This document shows, in pieces, positions 1 through 12,700 of a DNA stretch of 64,000 nucleotides; within the stretch, counting starts at the first letter, position 1, and every line of letters begins with the position of its first letter. The stretch spans positions 3,796,001 through 3,860,000 of the forward strand of contig JALJCS010000034.1 of the NCBI GenBank assembly GCA_023055355.1. Direction: 5' to 3'. Source of the stretch: Agelaius tricolor. Lineage: Eukaryota > Chordata > Aves > Passeriformes > Icteridae. The notes beneath the pieces were generated by a model. The model saw nothing but the letters and a program-made list of their open reading frames with translations, was not told the DNA's origin and searched no databases. The translations under genes were made by a program, and so were the position numbers.

Positions 1-2171
1 TGATGATGTTTGAGATTCCCTCTCCATGGCAGCCTTAACCTTGCTCTGTCCTTGGGCACGTTTTGGCCAACCAGGCTGCACACGAGCTTAGAAGCTGTAA
101 AAATCTGTGCTGACCTGCAGGTTTTTACACGTTACCCTTGGCAATTTGGCATTATATTTACCAAACAAATTGCACTGTTATTCATAAAGAGGGAAAAAGA
201 ATCCAACTAAATTCTCTGCAGATGGCAGAGGACATGCATGTGATCATTCCCATCTCCTGTTTCAGCTGCAGCTTCATAAAAAATATGAAAAAATATTTTT
301 TAAAATGCTGATAGTAGCAAAACTGAACCTAGACTGAAACAAAAATCTCTAGCAAAGGAGCAGTAGTGGACATGTTACTCCAGCATTAAACAGGATGCTG
401 TAAAGCCAAAGTTGTAAACAAAATTTTTGTGCAACACATCAAAACATGCAGTAAAAAATTCAATTCTTCAGTTTCATGTACTTCAAAGTGGGGTTGCAGT
501 AGTCGTGGTACCAGAAATGACATAGGTGTGTAAAAGATGGTAGTGTTTGGACAATTTTCATCAGCCACCCCTGCTTGAGAGGGTTATTCAGGGATGTTTA
601 GTCAGTATAAACTGGATTTTACAGCTGCTGAGCACAACTAGAACAGGAAAATTAGTGACTTGAGAGTAACATGGAGAAATCACAAATGAGAAGCTACTGG
701 CTGTGTGGCATTTAGACACCCTCAGAAGATTTTGGCAAAGAATTAAGTTACCTGAGAAAAGGCCCCATCTCTTAAGATGATGAATTGTGAATAAGGATGA
801 TTTAGCCAACTTTTAATATGTTAAAGGCTCAGATAAACCAGCTGTAGCTCCTGTGCTAGATACAGAGCAGTTGGTGTCTGAGCTGTTGTGACTGACAGGC
901 AGTAACTTGTGGTTTTGTGTGCACCTTTCACCTTCACAATCCAATTCTTGATGTGGTGCCTTCAGAAGAGTTTTGGAAAACTTGACTTAGTTCTAATTTG
1001 CAGAGGGCTCCTGAACCATTTTTCAGTCACTGTTCACTATTAAGTAATAGTGACTGCAAGTTACTATGGCCTGATTTGGATAAAAGCTTGTCAGCAACAA
1101 AATACTGACCTATGTAGTGCTACATTATATTTTCTTTCTACAGAGCATTTCTGCTGTGTTAAATCACTCTTGGTGTTGCTAGAGTAGGCAGTTTCGGTCC
1201 CCACTCAGCCCTGTCATGACTCTTTTCCCTCTTTCTTTTCTCAGTCTTTGAGTGGAGGAGAAGGACATGGTCTGGGAGTGTGACATTAGAACTGCATGTC
1301 TCCCTTATTTCCCCTTGAGATTTGTAGCATGAAGTTATCAGTACCTCTAGCAGCACTAAGGTGAAATTTTGTGGGGTCACTTTTTTTTTTTTTTCATTTG
1401 GTAAAGGTGCTGTTACTCACTTACATGCCTGAGAATGAATTTTCTGATATTTGGTTTACTGTATTATTAACTGGAACACTAAAAACCATGCTTATGTTGG
1501 AATAGGAATGCCCTTTATAAGAGGACTCGTTTTTGTGAAGCAAAATAATTGTTCCCAGAAAAACACATTCCTTCTCCATCAAATCCCCATTCTATTTGAC
1601 ACACTGACTGTTCATTCTCTGAGAGTCTAAAAATCATGTTTAGTGATTTATGGACTGCTGTTGCTAATATTTCCATGATCCTGTTAAAAGTGAGTGCTTT
1701 TTCCTCAGTGGCCAGTTTTTTGTGTTTTAAATAAGCAAAATGTCAATTAAATTAAAAGCAGGTCTAAATCATGTATATACTAAAATTGGCATTGGCTTGC
1801 TGGCAGATTTTATAAATTATCAAAATCTGTCCATATCTGAGGAAAATGAAAACCATGGCTATGGATAATGTTAGGAAGTAGGAAATGTGTAAATTTACTT
1901 GCTGTGTGAAGTGAAATAGTCACAGGCAAGTCACGTCTTAAATGTTCCTCATTTGTATTTACTGTGTTACATGCTCCTCCATTATTTTATCTCACCTAAG
2001 GTTTTATATTTATATATCTATATATGTGTCTATATGTGTATCTACACACACACACACTTGCTCTGGTGGTTTCCTGTTTCTGTGATGCCTTTTCCAGGTA
2101 ATGGAAAGGAGGTTACACATATACAACCTGGGCTTATTCATAACACACGTTATTCCTAGCACTTTGAGGGA
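1..2171. other. AT-leaning non-coding sequence, no gene seen
   Basis: No open reading frame here exceeds about 75 codons, and none resembles a known protein. A compound TA/TG/CA simple repeat sits near the end at about 2004-2057. I see no CpG island, promoter or recognisable exon. It is best read as intergenic or deep-intronic vertebrate DNA. Confidence 0.6.
2004..2057. repeat. Compound TA/TG/CA microsatellite
   Basis: Interrupted TATATA and TGTG words pass into an uninterrupted (CA)7 tract at 2044-2057. This is ordinary vertebrate dinucleotide repeat DNA and may be length-polymorphic. The two small overlapping reading frames across it are products of the repeat and of the neighbouring CR1. 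Confidence 0.8.
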
Positions 2172-2662
2172 GATACAGAAACAAAGAATGGTTGAGGTTT
2201 GGAGGCACCTCAGGAGGTTTTTTGTCCAACCCCTCCTGCTCAAGTTGGATCATCTAGAGCAGATTTCCCAGGGCTGGGTCCACATGGCTTTTGGATATCT
2301 TTAGGGATGGGGATTTTCTCCATGTTAAAGTGTCCCAACTCCCTCAGCTTTCCTTCATAGGAGTCTGTGTGTTGCCTCATGTCCAGCCTGGTGTCCAGAT
2401 CCTTTTCTGGAGAGCTGCCTTCTGGCTAGTTGGTCTCTAGCATGTCCTGATGCATGAAGGCTTTTTTATTCTTCCACAAGTGCAGGATTTTGCACATTCC
2501 CTTGTGGAAGCTGATGAAGTTCCTGTCAGCCTATTTCTCCAGGTGGCTGAGCTCCCTCTGGGTGGCAGCATGGCTCTCTGCTGGATCAGCTGCTCCTCCC
2601 TGATTTCTATTATCAAACTTGCTGAGGATAACCCTGCTCCATCATCCAGACCACTTAAAAAA
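2172..2662 (-). mobile_element. CR1 LINE 3' portion, antisense, old and diverged
   Basis: CR1 is the dominant non-LTR retrotransposon of birds and other reptiles. Read on the + strand, the block starts with the reversed CR1 tail: AGAATGGTTGAGGTTTGGA, then ACCTCAGGAGG, then GTCCAACCCC. It continues through CAGGGCTGGGTCCA, GGGATGGGGATTTTCTCCA and CATGTCCAGCCTGGTGTC to CAAACTTGCTGAGGATAAC and CCATCATCCAGACC. These are the words expected, in order, through the CR1 3' region in reverse complement, so the element lies on the minus strand. It covers only the 3' region; the reverse-transcriptase body is absent, as in most 5'-truncated copies. No clear target-site duplication was found. Small reading frames on both strands here (about 2437-2730) are shadows of the element. 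Confidence 0.88.
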
Positions 2663-5600
2663 ATGTGACAGGAAAGTTTTGGATAAAGAACTTTACTGAA
2701 TAGTTTTTTTCTCGGAGGAGGAAGCCTCAAAATCCTAGCAAATCAATTTGGTAGTTTTCATTTGGTGTTTTCACTTTTCTACAAGCATTGCAGATTTTTC
2801 CTTTGGGCTTTCTACACCATGGGCACCTTACAGGCTTTGGCTTTGGGCATAAAGGTTCTGGCACTAAGCAATCTTATTGTCTTGGCAGCATTAAAGCATT
2901 CATAGCCCCAGCTGTCTCCTACACACCACAGAAAGCCTCCAAGTACCTTCATTTTCTCATGAAATTTGGCAGAATGGGAAACCTCAGGGATCTGTAGAAG
3001 ACTAAAGCCTGCCAGATGCATCTGCTTTAATTTTTTTCTCTAGAGTTAGGCTCAGTGACCTTTTCTCTGTCAGTGGTTCTGCTACTTTCAGTACCTGGTG
3101 ATGACAAGGTTGGCAGCAAAGTTTGGCACCTTGGTAAAGTGAAGACATCTTTGGTTGCCTCTGTCTAAGAAAGCAAAGCCCTGAGCAGAACTCCTCACCT
3201 TTCTGGTGTCTCAGCAGTGGCAAGAATCCTAACTGGTTTTATGATGGTGTGTGAAACTGGGTGTTAGTGGGGTTTGGGGCTTGACCATCGTCTGTCTAAG
3301 TCCCTCCTCCGTACAGCTGGGTGAGTGAGCACAGCCAGCACAATATTGCATGTGCTTATGAAGCAGGGAAAGCCTTCAGCCCTACTTGATCAACAAAACC
3401 CACATCAGAATACCTTTAGGAATGGTGCTTCCCCTATGGGCATGTTCAGCAGGGCAAGCTCACTTAGTTAAACAGTGAAACTGGGATACATGCATAAAAA
3501 TGGGAACATGCTTTGGCACAATACCTGTGGAGCCAGATGTCTGTCAGTAACTCACCAGAAACAACAAGAATGGACGATGTTTGTAACTCGAGCTTTCTCT
3601 TTGTAAGTAACTTTTCCAAAATGGATACTTTAATGAATGAATGTATTGTACACTAAATTACTCAGGTTCTCTTATACGTACAATTGCAACAGCCCCACTC
3701 TAGCTGCCCACAAAATGCAGTCCCTTTTCCTTGCATTCCAATAACTGGCTTACTAACAAAAGCAGGTACATGTCCCAGAACAGCCTTGGGGGTCGGCACA
3801 GCATCCTTGCAGCTGGGCTCACTGCATGACCCTTTGATGCATGGCAATGTGTTAGATGGTTCAGGGATCTCTTCAGGCTCTCTGCTGCGCAGAGATGTGA
3901 AAATCTCCTTAGAGCATTGGATTGGTGGCTGCTACATTGTTTCTGCTCCCTCCAGTTCAGTGAATCTCCTGTGAATATTCGCCTTCAAAGGAGCTGTGCT
4001 GTTCCTTGGCTGTTGATGTGCCTTGGGAGGGCCCTGGGACAGGGGTCTTTTCCGCATGTGCTCCACAAAGGAGGTCTCCTTTTCCTGTGTGAATGATTTT
4101 TTAGTAAATACTAGCAAGTTCTGTAGCTCTGTTGTGTCCATATGTTCAATAGATCTTTTTTATGCTGTTTAATTAATCCCCAGTGCCTTCGCAACTCTTA
4201 CACAAGGGCTGAGTTTGCTGAGAAGAAAATTGAATTCCAGCAAGTTTGGATTCTTTCACTGTTCCCTCCCAATTAATGTCCATTTTGCTGTTTTGCTATG
4301 AAAAACTGAATTATAGTAGTAACCATATTAAGCAAGTCTCAATGACAATCACTCTCATTCCCATTAACTCAAATTGGCTTTTTAAAAACTCAGTATAAAA
4401 ACCAGTTTGTCTCTAACTTCCAACTTATCCATTTTTACACAAAGACTATCCCAGGGGACACTTGAGCTTTTTTTGCAGATTTCTCTGTGTAGAAATGTCG
4501 TGGGTGATTAGTGTAAAGCCCCAGCACTCATTGCTGTTACACTTCCCTTAAATGCATGTATGTTCCTGTGCCTTCTGATTATTTAAAGTCACTGTGAAAG
4601 AGATGATACTGAAGTAGTAAGAACTGCATTCTTGGAAGTGTTGCCAGGTCATCTGGACAGAGAAAAGGAATGAGAAATGAGACAGTTGGAAATTGATTCT
4701 AAAAAATGCACAGGGCAATTAGAATGGCTTAGGAATTGATTAAGTGAGATCTGCTAAGCTGCAAACCTTCTTCAACCTTTTCTTCTGTTTGGGGCATTCA
4801 TAATAACCCCTGTGTAAATTATCTGATGTCTTCTGAGGACTGGGAGACACCATTCCTTTTCCACATGGACGTTAGTAAGTTTTCTCCCTGTCCATGAAAA
4901 CTGTAGAGCTCTAACATCTTTTTGACCTCTGCTGTTTTGATAAAAATGTTTGAAGGGGTCTGGCAGAGCTTTAAAGTTCTTGTGAGGAATGGCTCAGTAA
5001 TGGATATATACATGACACATGAGTGTGTAACTCGTGCTTCCTAAGAGAGCAGATTTTGTGAATCCTGATTTAGGTCTTCAGACTATTTATTTTGTGATCA
5101 CAGCCATGAACTCTGCTAAGAGCTGATTGATAGAATCAGGGAGGATGATAATCTGAAATAAAAGAATAAGAAAGTGCAGCTGTTTGACTTAAGCAAAGTT
5201 GATGACTTCCAAGGCTTGCTGTCCATGGGTGGAATATTCTGTCTGAGAAAAGCAGAATTGCCAAATCCTGGTATTCTCTATTTATCTCTCTTGGGTCTTT
5301 TTTTTCCACTTCCCTGCAGTGGTTTCTTTCTTTAGAGGAAAAAATTAAGAAAAGCCAAGCTATTTTCAAATAGGGGGAAAACAGAAATGCCTTATTTTCT
5401 TCAGGATATCCAGAAGAGAACAAGTAGAAATAGGAGTTGGGATAGCAAGATTTGTGTCAATAAAGTCCTGTCATGTGCTTTTAATTTTGTGCCCACACAC
5501 GTTTGTCAGGAGACAAGGTCTCCTTTTAGCCACATGTCCTTGTCTGTGGTTGCATTTCAGTGCTGCTCTGGCCTAGCATTGGCTCAGGGCATCACTGAGG

Positions 5601-8600
5601 TTGGCAAAAAACCTTTATTTTTCCTTTTTGTGCTTTATTCAGTGACGCCCAACCGCTGCACCCAGGAAGACGCTGGGTTTTTTCTCATCAAGTGATGAGA
5701 AATAATTCTGTTAAATGGCTCTGAGCCTTGAGGGCTGAGCAGCCTGTCTGTCCACCTTAGCAGCTGACTCAGGAAGGAAATCCAGATTTATGTCTGTGTA
5801 AGTTGCTAGGGGGTAGCACCAGTCACATCAGTGTTTCTGTACAGTTCACAGGACACAGAAAACAGTTAAGAACATCTTTCCAACACAAAGTATACAAAGT
5901 ATTGTTTTTCCATTAATTACCATTTCCCAACATGCAACTATTAACAGTGAAGTCTTCTGCGTGTTGTGTTCTTTTATTTAGTGGGCATGACAAAGCAGAA
6001 ATGCACAGGTGATGCTGCTCAGGACTTCTTTACAAACAGTTTGCATCATTTTTTCAGTTTAAGGTACATCACTTTGACTAAGTTGCATCTTAATACCTCT
6101 CTTAAATCTGCATATCTTCACTTCTGGAGAGTTAAATGTCATGTTTCCCACAGAGAAAATTATAAATAAACACATGGATTTGTTTATATGAGGGATACAC
6201 TCTATGATTGTATCTTTCCTAAGGAGAAAAAATAGTCTGATTTTGTGTGTTTTCTTATGCATGTTTTTCTTCTGATGTCATCATTTTGTCTTGTGGGAAG
6301 CTGTGCTTCAGGAGAAAGCCATGTTAAAAATACAGTTTGAAGAAAACTGATCTTAAAGTAATCCTTTGAGTCAATTAAATAATACTGATCTCAGTAGAAC
6401 ATCTATTAGTGTACATATGATGTTACTGCTAATACAGCATGAATTTATTATGGCCTGGGGTAGCCCAATGAATTCCAGATGAATTCACAATAGCTGGATT
6501 CTTAAAATGCTACCAGGTCTACTTCAGGTTTTCTGTTTCCCTGTGTAATTAATACCAGAACCCAACACTGCTACCTGCTCCTATTAAGGAAAAAGAAAAA
6601 GGAAAAAAACCCCACATATTTGAAATCAAATTGAAAGCTCGAAAAGCTGTGCCTGAGTCTTGGCATTAATAATTTAAAGTACTAGTTTAGAACCCATCTA
6701 AATACACTGGTTTTACATAATTCAAAATTGTTATTGGTTTATCTCCTTCAGCCAAAATACTCCAAACTGCTTTAGTATCCCTAGCTAGATTATTAGCTTG
6801 AAAACCAGCTCATATCATATTTAGAGATGCTTAAGCGTAAAATTGGCTACAAAGCTGTACTTCAGGGATAGCTGTGGAAATGAAATATGTCTTCAGAGAT
6901 TTGTTAATCAGACATCCTCATCCCAGGGAACAACCTAGCAGCTTCATTTCGTCAGAGTGGGAAAATCTGTTTAAATGGGTACATTTTTTAAAAAACAGAC
7001 TTAGAAACCTAAGCAGTTTCACCATATCATGGGTTATATTGGTAAATTATTTTCTTAGAAATGTTACATGATTGTTAAAAGCTTCACCTACTGAAGTTCG
7101 GCATTTCTTGTGGCACATTGAATTTCACACTGCTGTGTCTGGACTCGTGTAACATCACATATTTTAACTACATTACCCCACCTTGGTGCTGGCTATGACC
7201 AGAATCAGAAGATTTCCCTGGTCTCTTTTTTCCATCAGCCCTTACCACATGGCTCACACAGCTCTCCTCAGATTGTTAGACCAGATGTGTGTGCTGTGCA
7301 CACTTCATCAGAAAGCAGTGCACCAAGGACACAGCAAAAATCATCTCCAATAACTCTTGAAAGTATTGGTTCTGTGATGATGTAAATCAAGTCATGGTCT
7401 CATCAGGGCTGTTTCTTTAATGTAGAGGACAGGCACTGGGCAGTGAGGGGGAAAGTTGGGACATCTTTGTTTTGATTTCAGTGTATTGTAGGAGGACAAT
7501 ACTTGTACCATAGCTGTTAAACTGAAATTAGCCATTTTTACTTCCAACTCTCATGCCATGAGCATTGTAGCACTAAAGTCAGGTGTGAATTTACACCAGC
7601 ACTGTTTCTTCAAAATTTGCCTAATACTGACAGTGAGGAGAATTTTTTATCAAGGTCTGCCCCAGCAATTCATAGTTCAATGACAGCTTAGGGAAGAGAA
7701 TGACGGTGAATATAAAATGTAGGTAAGATGTCAACAGCCTGAGAATGGTCTCTGCTACTGAGTAAGGACACATTTGACATGAAGATTTAAAAATTAGTGT
7801 GCAACTCATAAGCAGAGAAAGTACAGGGCACCTTTTTCTTACACAAGCATAGCATGAGAAGAAAGACCACATTAAAGTGTGTGGATTAGTGCTGGATGAC
7901 AGAGATTTGAGCATTCTTATCCCTGAGACTTCCAAATACACATGAAGAGAGTGCCCAGCTTTTCCTTCCCTCTTGGAAAGAAGGGGTGAAAAGCAGGACA
8001 TGAACCAACAGTGTGCATTCCAGAATGTCAACTCTGGCCTGGGCTACATGAAAGAGGAGAGGGTCCAGGATCCATCAGTCCATGCACATCCTAGATCCTC
8101 CTTTGAGCCCTGTGGTTTCCACTGTCACACACCCAGAGAGAACAGTAAGGCAGGAAACAAAAATCACGTACCATCTTTTCGAGATGAAATCTGGCTTTTT
8201 TTTTTTTTCTCAAAGACAGTGTTCACCATGAGATTAAAGTCCTAGTTTCCTGTTTTTAACATGCTTAAAAATAATTTTTGAAGCCTTGTGCAAAAGGAAC
8301 CATGATGAAGTATTAAATGGAGATGGAAACACTGGCAAAAGCAAAGAAGGAGGCTGTAAAGGAAGCAAAGACAGAAGGGAATAAAGATGGAAATGAAACT
8401 AAAATAAGAGAATCCACACAATTCCCTCAAAAGAAAAAGTTTGAGACATTCAAGGTTTTCCATAGGGTGGATGAAACTTACACCTGATATTGCTGGGTCT
8501 AAGTGCAGTTGGACTAGTGAATTTGTACCTGATTACAACGGGGAAAATGTAAAAATGTTTCACTTCCTTTGACAGTGTTCTGTGATTTATGAGCTAATCT

Positions 8601-9054
8601 GTTTTCAGAAAGTGTCTGTATCAGAGTTTCACTGGGACTTCAACTCCAAAGTGCCTGTAGCGTTTCAAGACTTAGGCTAAATTTTAGAGGTGCTTGCCAA
8701 TGAGAAGCTTTAGTTTTGTGAAACATTTGAACAATAAAGCTTTTGAGAACAATATCCATTGAATTTTCCAGGGACAATGAAGTAACCCGGAAAGGATAAT
8801 AATGGTTGTCTTGAACAAGAGGGACTTCTACAGGAAGAGAGAAATAAATATTTGTAGTTACAGGTTACCTGACATGTTCCCTCACACTACTGCTGCAAGT
8901 GTTTTCATGGGAGAGCCTTTCAGAATGAACTACTGAATATTTCATTTGAAAGAACCGTGAGCTAATGATATTCTGGTTTGGGATTTTGCAGTCAAAACCA
9001 CACACACATTAACTTCTCATGTGAGCTTCAGAGGGGATTGAACACTCTCCAGAA
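2663..9054. other. Non-coding sequence, no gene supported
   Basis: About 6.4 kb of AT-leaning DNA. The longest open frame is 136 codons on the minus strand at 7621-8031. It has no recognisable domain and no supporting splice or promoter context, so I treat it as chance. A poly-T tract occurs near 8200. I see no RNA gene, CpG island or mobile element I can name. Confidence 0.55.
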
Positions 9055-9240
9055 TTGCTGTGGCAGCCGTGGGGACAGGAGGAGGCCAGGGCCTGTGTGC
9101 GGTGTGCCCTGTCCCCTTGTCCCTTTGTCCCTCCTACACCAGGAGCTGTGGGCTGGGCTGGAGCTGCCCCGGGGCTGTGGGGCCGCCCCCAGGGCACTGT
9201 GGAGCGCCGGCCTCTCTGCTTTAATTTTATGCCCGCTGTA
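9055..9240. other. Short GC-rich patch inside AT-rich sequence
   Basis: About 185 bp with G/C clusters (GGAGGAGGCCAGGGCC, GGGGCCGCCCCCAGGGC) stands out sharply from flanking AT-rich DNA. It abuts the block that looks like a conserved non-coding element, beginning near 9215. It is open in several frames, but the peptides are composition-driven (P, G, A, C, R) and match no family I know. It could be a small CpG-containing regulatory island. Confidence 0.35.
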
Positions 9241-9540
9241 AAATCAATTCCGACTAATATCTAACCTATTATTGACACTTTAGCCCGTGGGGAATGGCCC
9301 AGCCTGACTGTTATAGGCAAGCACTGATTTTACCCAGGCCCTCAGGGCCTCCTGTTGTGGCTGAGGCAAATGTTGCTAATAAACGCCTCCTTCAAAGTGA
9401 CTTTTCCAGCTGAATTGGAGGGATTCCAGTCACCCATTTGATGGAACTTTAACCAGAAACGTGTTGGACAAATTAAATGTGGGTTAGCCTCTTGCTCTGG
9501 ACTATATCAGGAGCCTATAAATGCAAAATGTTTGAGGCAC
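9215..9540. promoter_or_regulatory. Candidate conserved non-coding element (enhancer-like)
   Basis: The block holds a run of developmental-factor-like words: TTTAATTTTATG around 9220-9231, ATCAAT at 9243-9248 (PBX/ONECUT type), CTATTATTGAC near 9267, GCTAATAAACG near 9375 (HOX/CDX or forkhead type) and CCTATAAATGC near 9514. Many stop codons in all frames argue against coding. The non-repetitive, word-rich texture resembles vertebrate conserved non-coding elements. That resemblance is a judgement by eye, and conservation has not been measured. Confidence 0.3.
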
Positions 9541-9722
9541 AGAAGACCATGCTCTGTAATTAACCATTGTAGCTCTCCTCACAAATCAAAAGTAGCCTAA
9601 CCTGGAGAGTTCAGTGTGTCAAGACATAGGCACTGAGAGGGTTTGGAGAAGGCAGAAGAGGAAAGAAGAGTAGGAGGGAAAAGTAAACAGCATTTTGTAT
9701 ACACATATATTACTGTTATTAC

Positions 9723-9723
<1 letters not shown>

Positions 9724-9762
<39 letters not shown>

Positions 9763-9763
9763 T
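9724..9763. repeat. (ATT)n microsatellite
   Basis: About 13 perfect ATT units follow a short interrupted lead-in (TTACTGTTATTACT). The tract then decays into TTTTATTTTA. This is a simple sequence repeat likely to vary in length between individuals. Confidence 0.95.
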
Positions 9764-12700
9764 TATTTTACTATTAGCAAAAGTCTTGAATGTCTCACCT
9801 TATAATGGAAAAGTCACAAGCTCAAGTATTTTAATGTGTGCACTCAGATTTGGGTCTGCATGTCATTTATCCTGTTGGGAAAAAAAGATCTTTACACTCA
9901 TCCACTTAGAAAATAATGATGAGCTGGAAAGGTTTTGCAAACTAGATATCATGGTTTGCTTTGTGTTTGGGCTGCTCCTGGAATATTTAAAATTTAGTTT
10001 GAAACAGCTAGTCAGTGGCCTGTTTGACAAGCTGAAAATTGCACACCAAATGTGCTGATAGCAGCAAATATGAGAGCAAATAGAGTTGGTGGTTAACTCT
10101 GTTTTCAGGCCTCAGTATGGAAAGAAGGATTTCTTTGTGCAGACATCAGATAGGTTTTTTTGTGTTCCTAGTCAGGAGTTTGGTGTTTCAAAACAGGGGC
10201 TCTCAAGTAATTTAAAGAGAAAAAGAATTTGATGAACAAATGTGGTCCATATTGTGTGTTAATATGGACCAAAATACAATTAAATATTTGTAAACTTTTA
10301 TTGAAGAATTTCTGTCTTAAATTCTGTCTCAACATTAATAGTAAATGTACTATAATTATTCATCCCTCTCCTCTTAGCCAGCCATCTTCTGGCCAGACTT
10401 TGATACTGGTGATCTTAAGTCATTACTTATGACCACATTTTTTGGAAGACCTGTGGAACTGCAGTTTCCAGTGATGCTCATGCATACGGATTAAATACAT
10501 AAATCTGAAAGAAGTGAGACCTAAATTCAAGCTGTTGTGCTGGAAAAGCTGTTTATCAAAGCTGATATCTCTTTGCCTATCTTTCTTAATTTTTAAGTAA
10601 AAGTAGCTTACAATAATAAGGAGAGAATGACGGAATAATTTGCTTTTTCCATAACAATAGTGATATTCATTTCATCTTGTCCTTCCCACGCAGAGTGTAT
10701 GGAGAGATGGTGAGTGGAAAGCTCAGTGGGGAGGTAAAGCTGAATTGCTTTCCCCCCTTCTCAGTCTAAAACTGCTTCTTTGTACTTGTGATGCTTGTAA
10801 GACTGGGATTTTGGTAAATGACTTCCATATCTTGGCCAGAAAGTCACGGGCAGTAAACACGTGTGTGTGTTTGTGACATGGACAAGGGAATCCTGCAAGC
10901 ACAGGAGCCAGGAGGGATAGCAAATGCTATTGTTAAAGAAAAAAAAAAGTTTATAATTCTGCAGTGTTGTGCAGTTTTTTCATTTGGGAGTATGTCTAGA
11001 AGTGATAAACATAAAACAGTTTTGTCTAAGTTCTGTGGATAGGGAAGACTTCTGGTGAAAACACTCTGTTGCTGCTCCCTTCCATTGTGGCTTTTAGGCA
11101 TTGTTTGTTGCCATTGAGAACGTTGTGAACAGAGCTGAGGGAAAAAAAGCAGCTGAGGAAAGACAATTACTGTGGAGAATCCCTGAATGTGAATCTTTCT
11201 CAATCTTCCTGGGTAGAGCCTGGGACCTTGACATGCATCAGGCATTGGGCTGGTGGGGCTTGCAGGGCTGGGAGCACTGAAGTGCTGTGTTCTTCATCTG
11301 CCCTCTTCACATCATAGGCTCACAGCTAATTAATCACTGCTAATTTCCAGATGGCCTTCCAGATCAGCCTAAGGCAGGGCAAACTTCAGCAAGGAAGCAT
11401 GACAGGGCTCTGTTATCAAAGTTTCTGGTAAAAGAAACACAATCTAGTGTTTCCTACTGTACTTAAAAGGCTGGGAAACCAGGACCTGTAGCCTTGTTCG
11501 AACATGAATACAAATGTTCCAATGATACTTGTGATACAGTGTGATGTGATACTTGGCATGAAACTGATTTCTGTGATGTGCATACTGTCAAAAATAAGCT
11601 CTTCTAAAGCACTTCCTCCTTCAATTTCATCATAATGCTAGAAAACTTTCAATCCTAGACCTCGTTCACAGAAATGAAATATTTCTGAATGTTTCTGAAT
11701 GTTGTGCTGCATTTTCCCCTACATTTGATACTACACATAGAAGGCATTATTGCAAACAGTGGGGGTTTTCCCTTGCAAAAGAATGGGTTTATATGCTGGA
11801 ATCACTAAACTTATCTTTAAGTTGTCCTGTGTTAGAAACTATCTCATTTTCTGTAGTCGTGCAAAGAATCATAAGACACCCAATCCTGTGCCTCTCTTAG
11901 TGCAGCTGGAAAAGAAGGATTCTTTACAAGAAACTGTTTAACAATTCTTGTCTAAATAATGGTGCTAAATCCAGCTTTTATTAAACTCAGCACCATGGAA
12001 AATTTAGGTGAGATGTAGCTGGGGATGTTTATTATGAGAATAAGGCTTTGTGAGAGTTTGTTTTTGAAAATTGGATGTGGGGGATGCAAACTCCCACAGA
12101 TATGAAATTGAGCAGAATGTTTGCACAAGCTCTTGCAAAAGAAAACACCAACTCTGAACAGCTATGTTGCATAGTCTGAATATTTATGTGATTTTCCTGT
12201 GTTTATTTTTTTTTATCCATGCCATGGCTGTTAGGGGCCTTCATGTGCTGCATAACACAGTTATAAGAAGACAGGAAGCTGGAGGGGTTCTGGAAAGTAA
12301 TGAGTGATAATAAGCATTTTAACTTGAATTTTATCTGGTTGGAATCCCATGAGTCTTTTAAAATGTCTTTATTTTCTGCTGTATTTTTGGAATATGTTTT
12401 CTAAATTATCTGTCCATTTTGGACTGAAATAACGTGCTTCATTGGAGGAATAAAAGTTGGTTCCTTATGGTCTTGCAGCTGTCCGAGGAACTATTACAGA
12501 TTATGAACTGTTTATGCATTTTGTGACAGCTGGCAAAACTGCTCCTCAAAACCAACAATAGTAACCAAATGCTGGTTTTTATAAATTGATGTGTTCACAT
12601 ATTTTACTGTTGTGCTGGCCTGACTCTGTTATTACTTGCTGTCCACCACAATTGTTAGTAAGAACATAAGAATGAGTTCATGGAAATCTAATATTTCTTT

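Noticed and set aside
2437..2730. Small protein-like frames
   Set aside because: They lie within the CR1 3' region, which is not the reverse-transcriptase coding part, and are shadows of the repeat.
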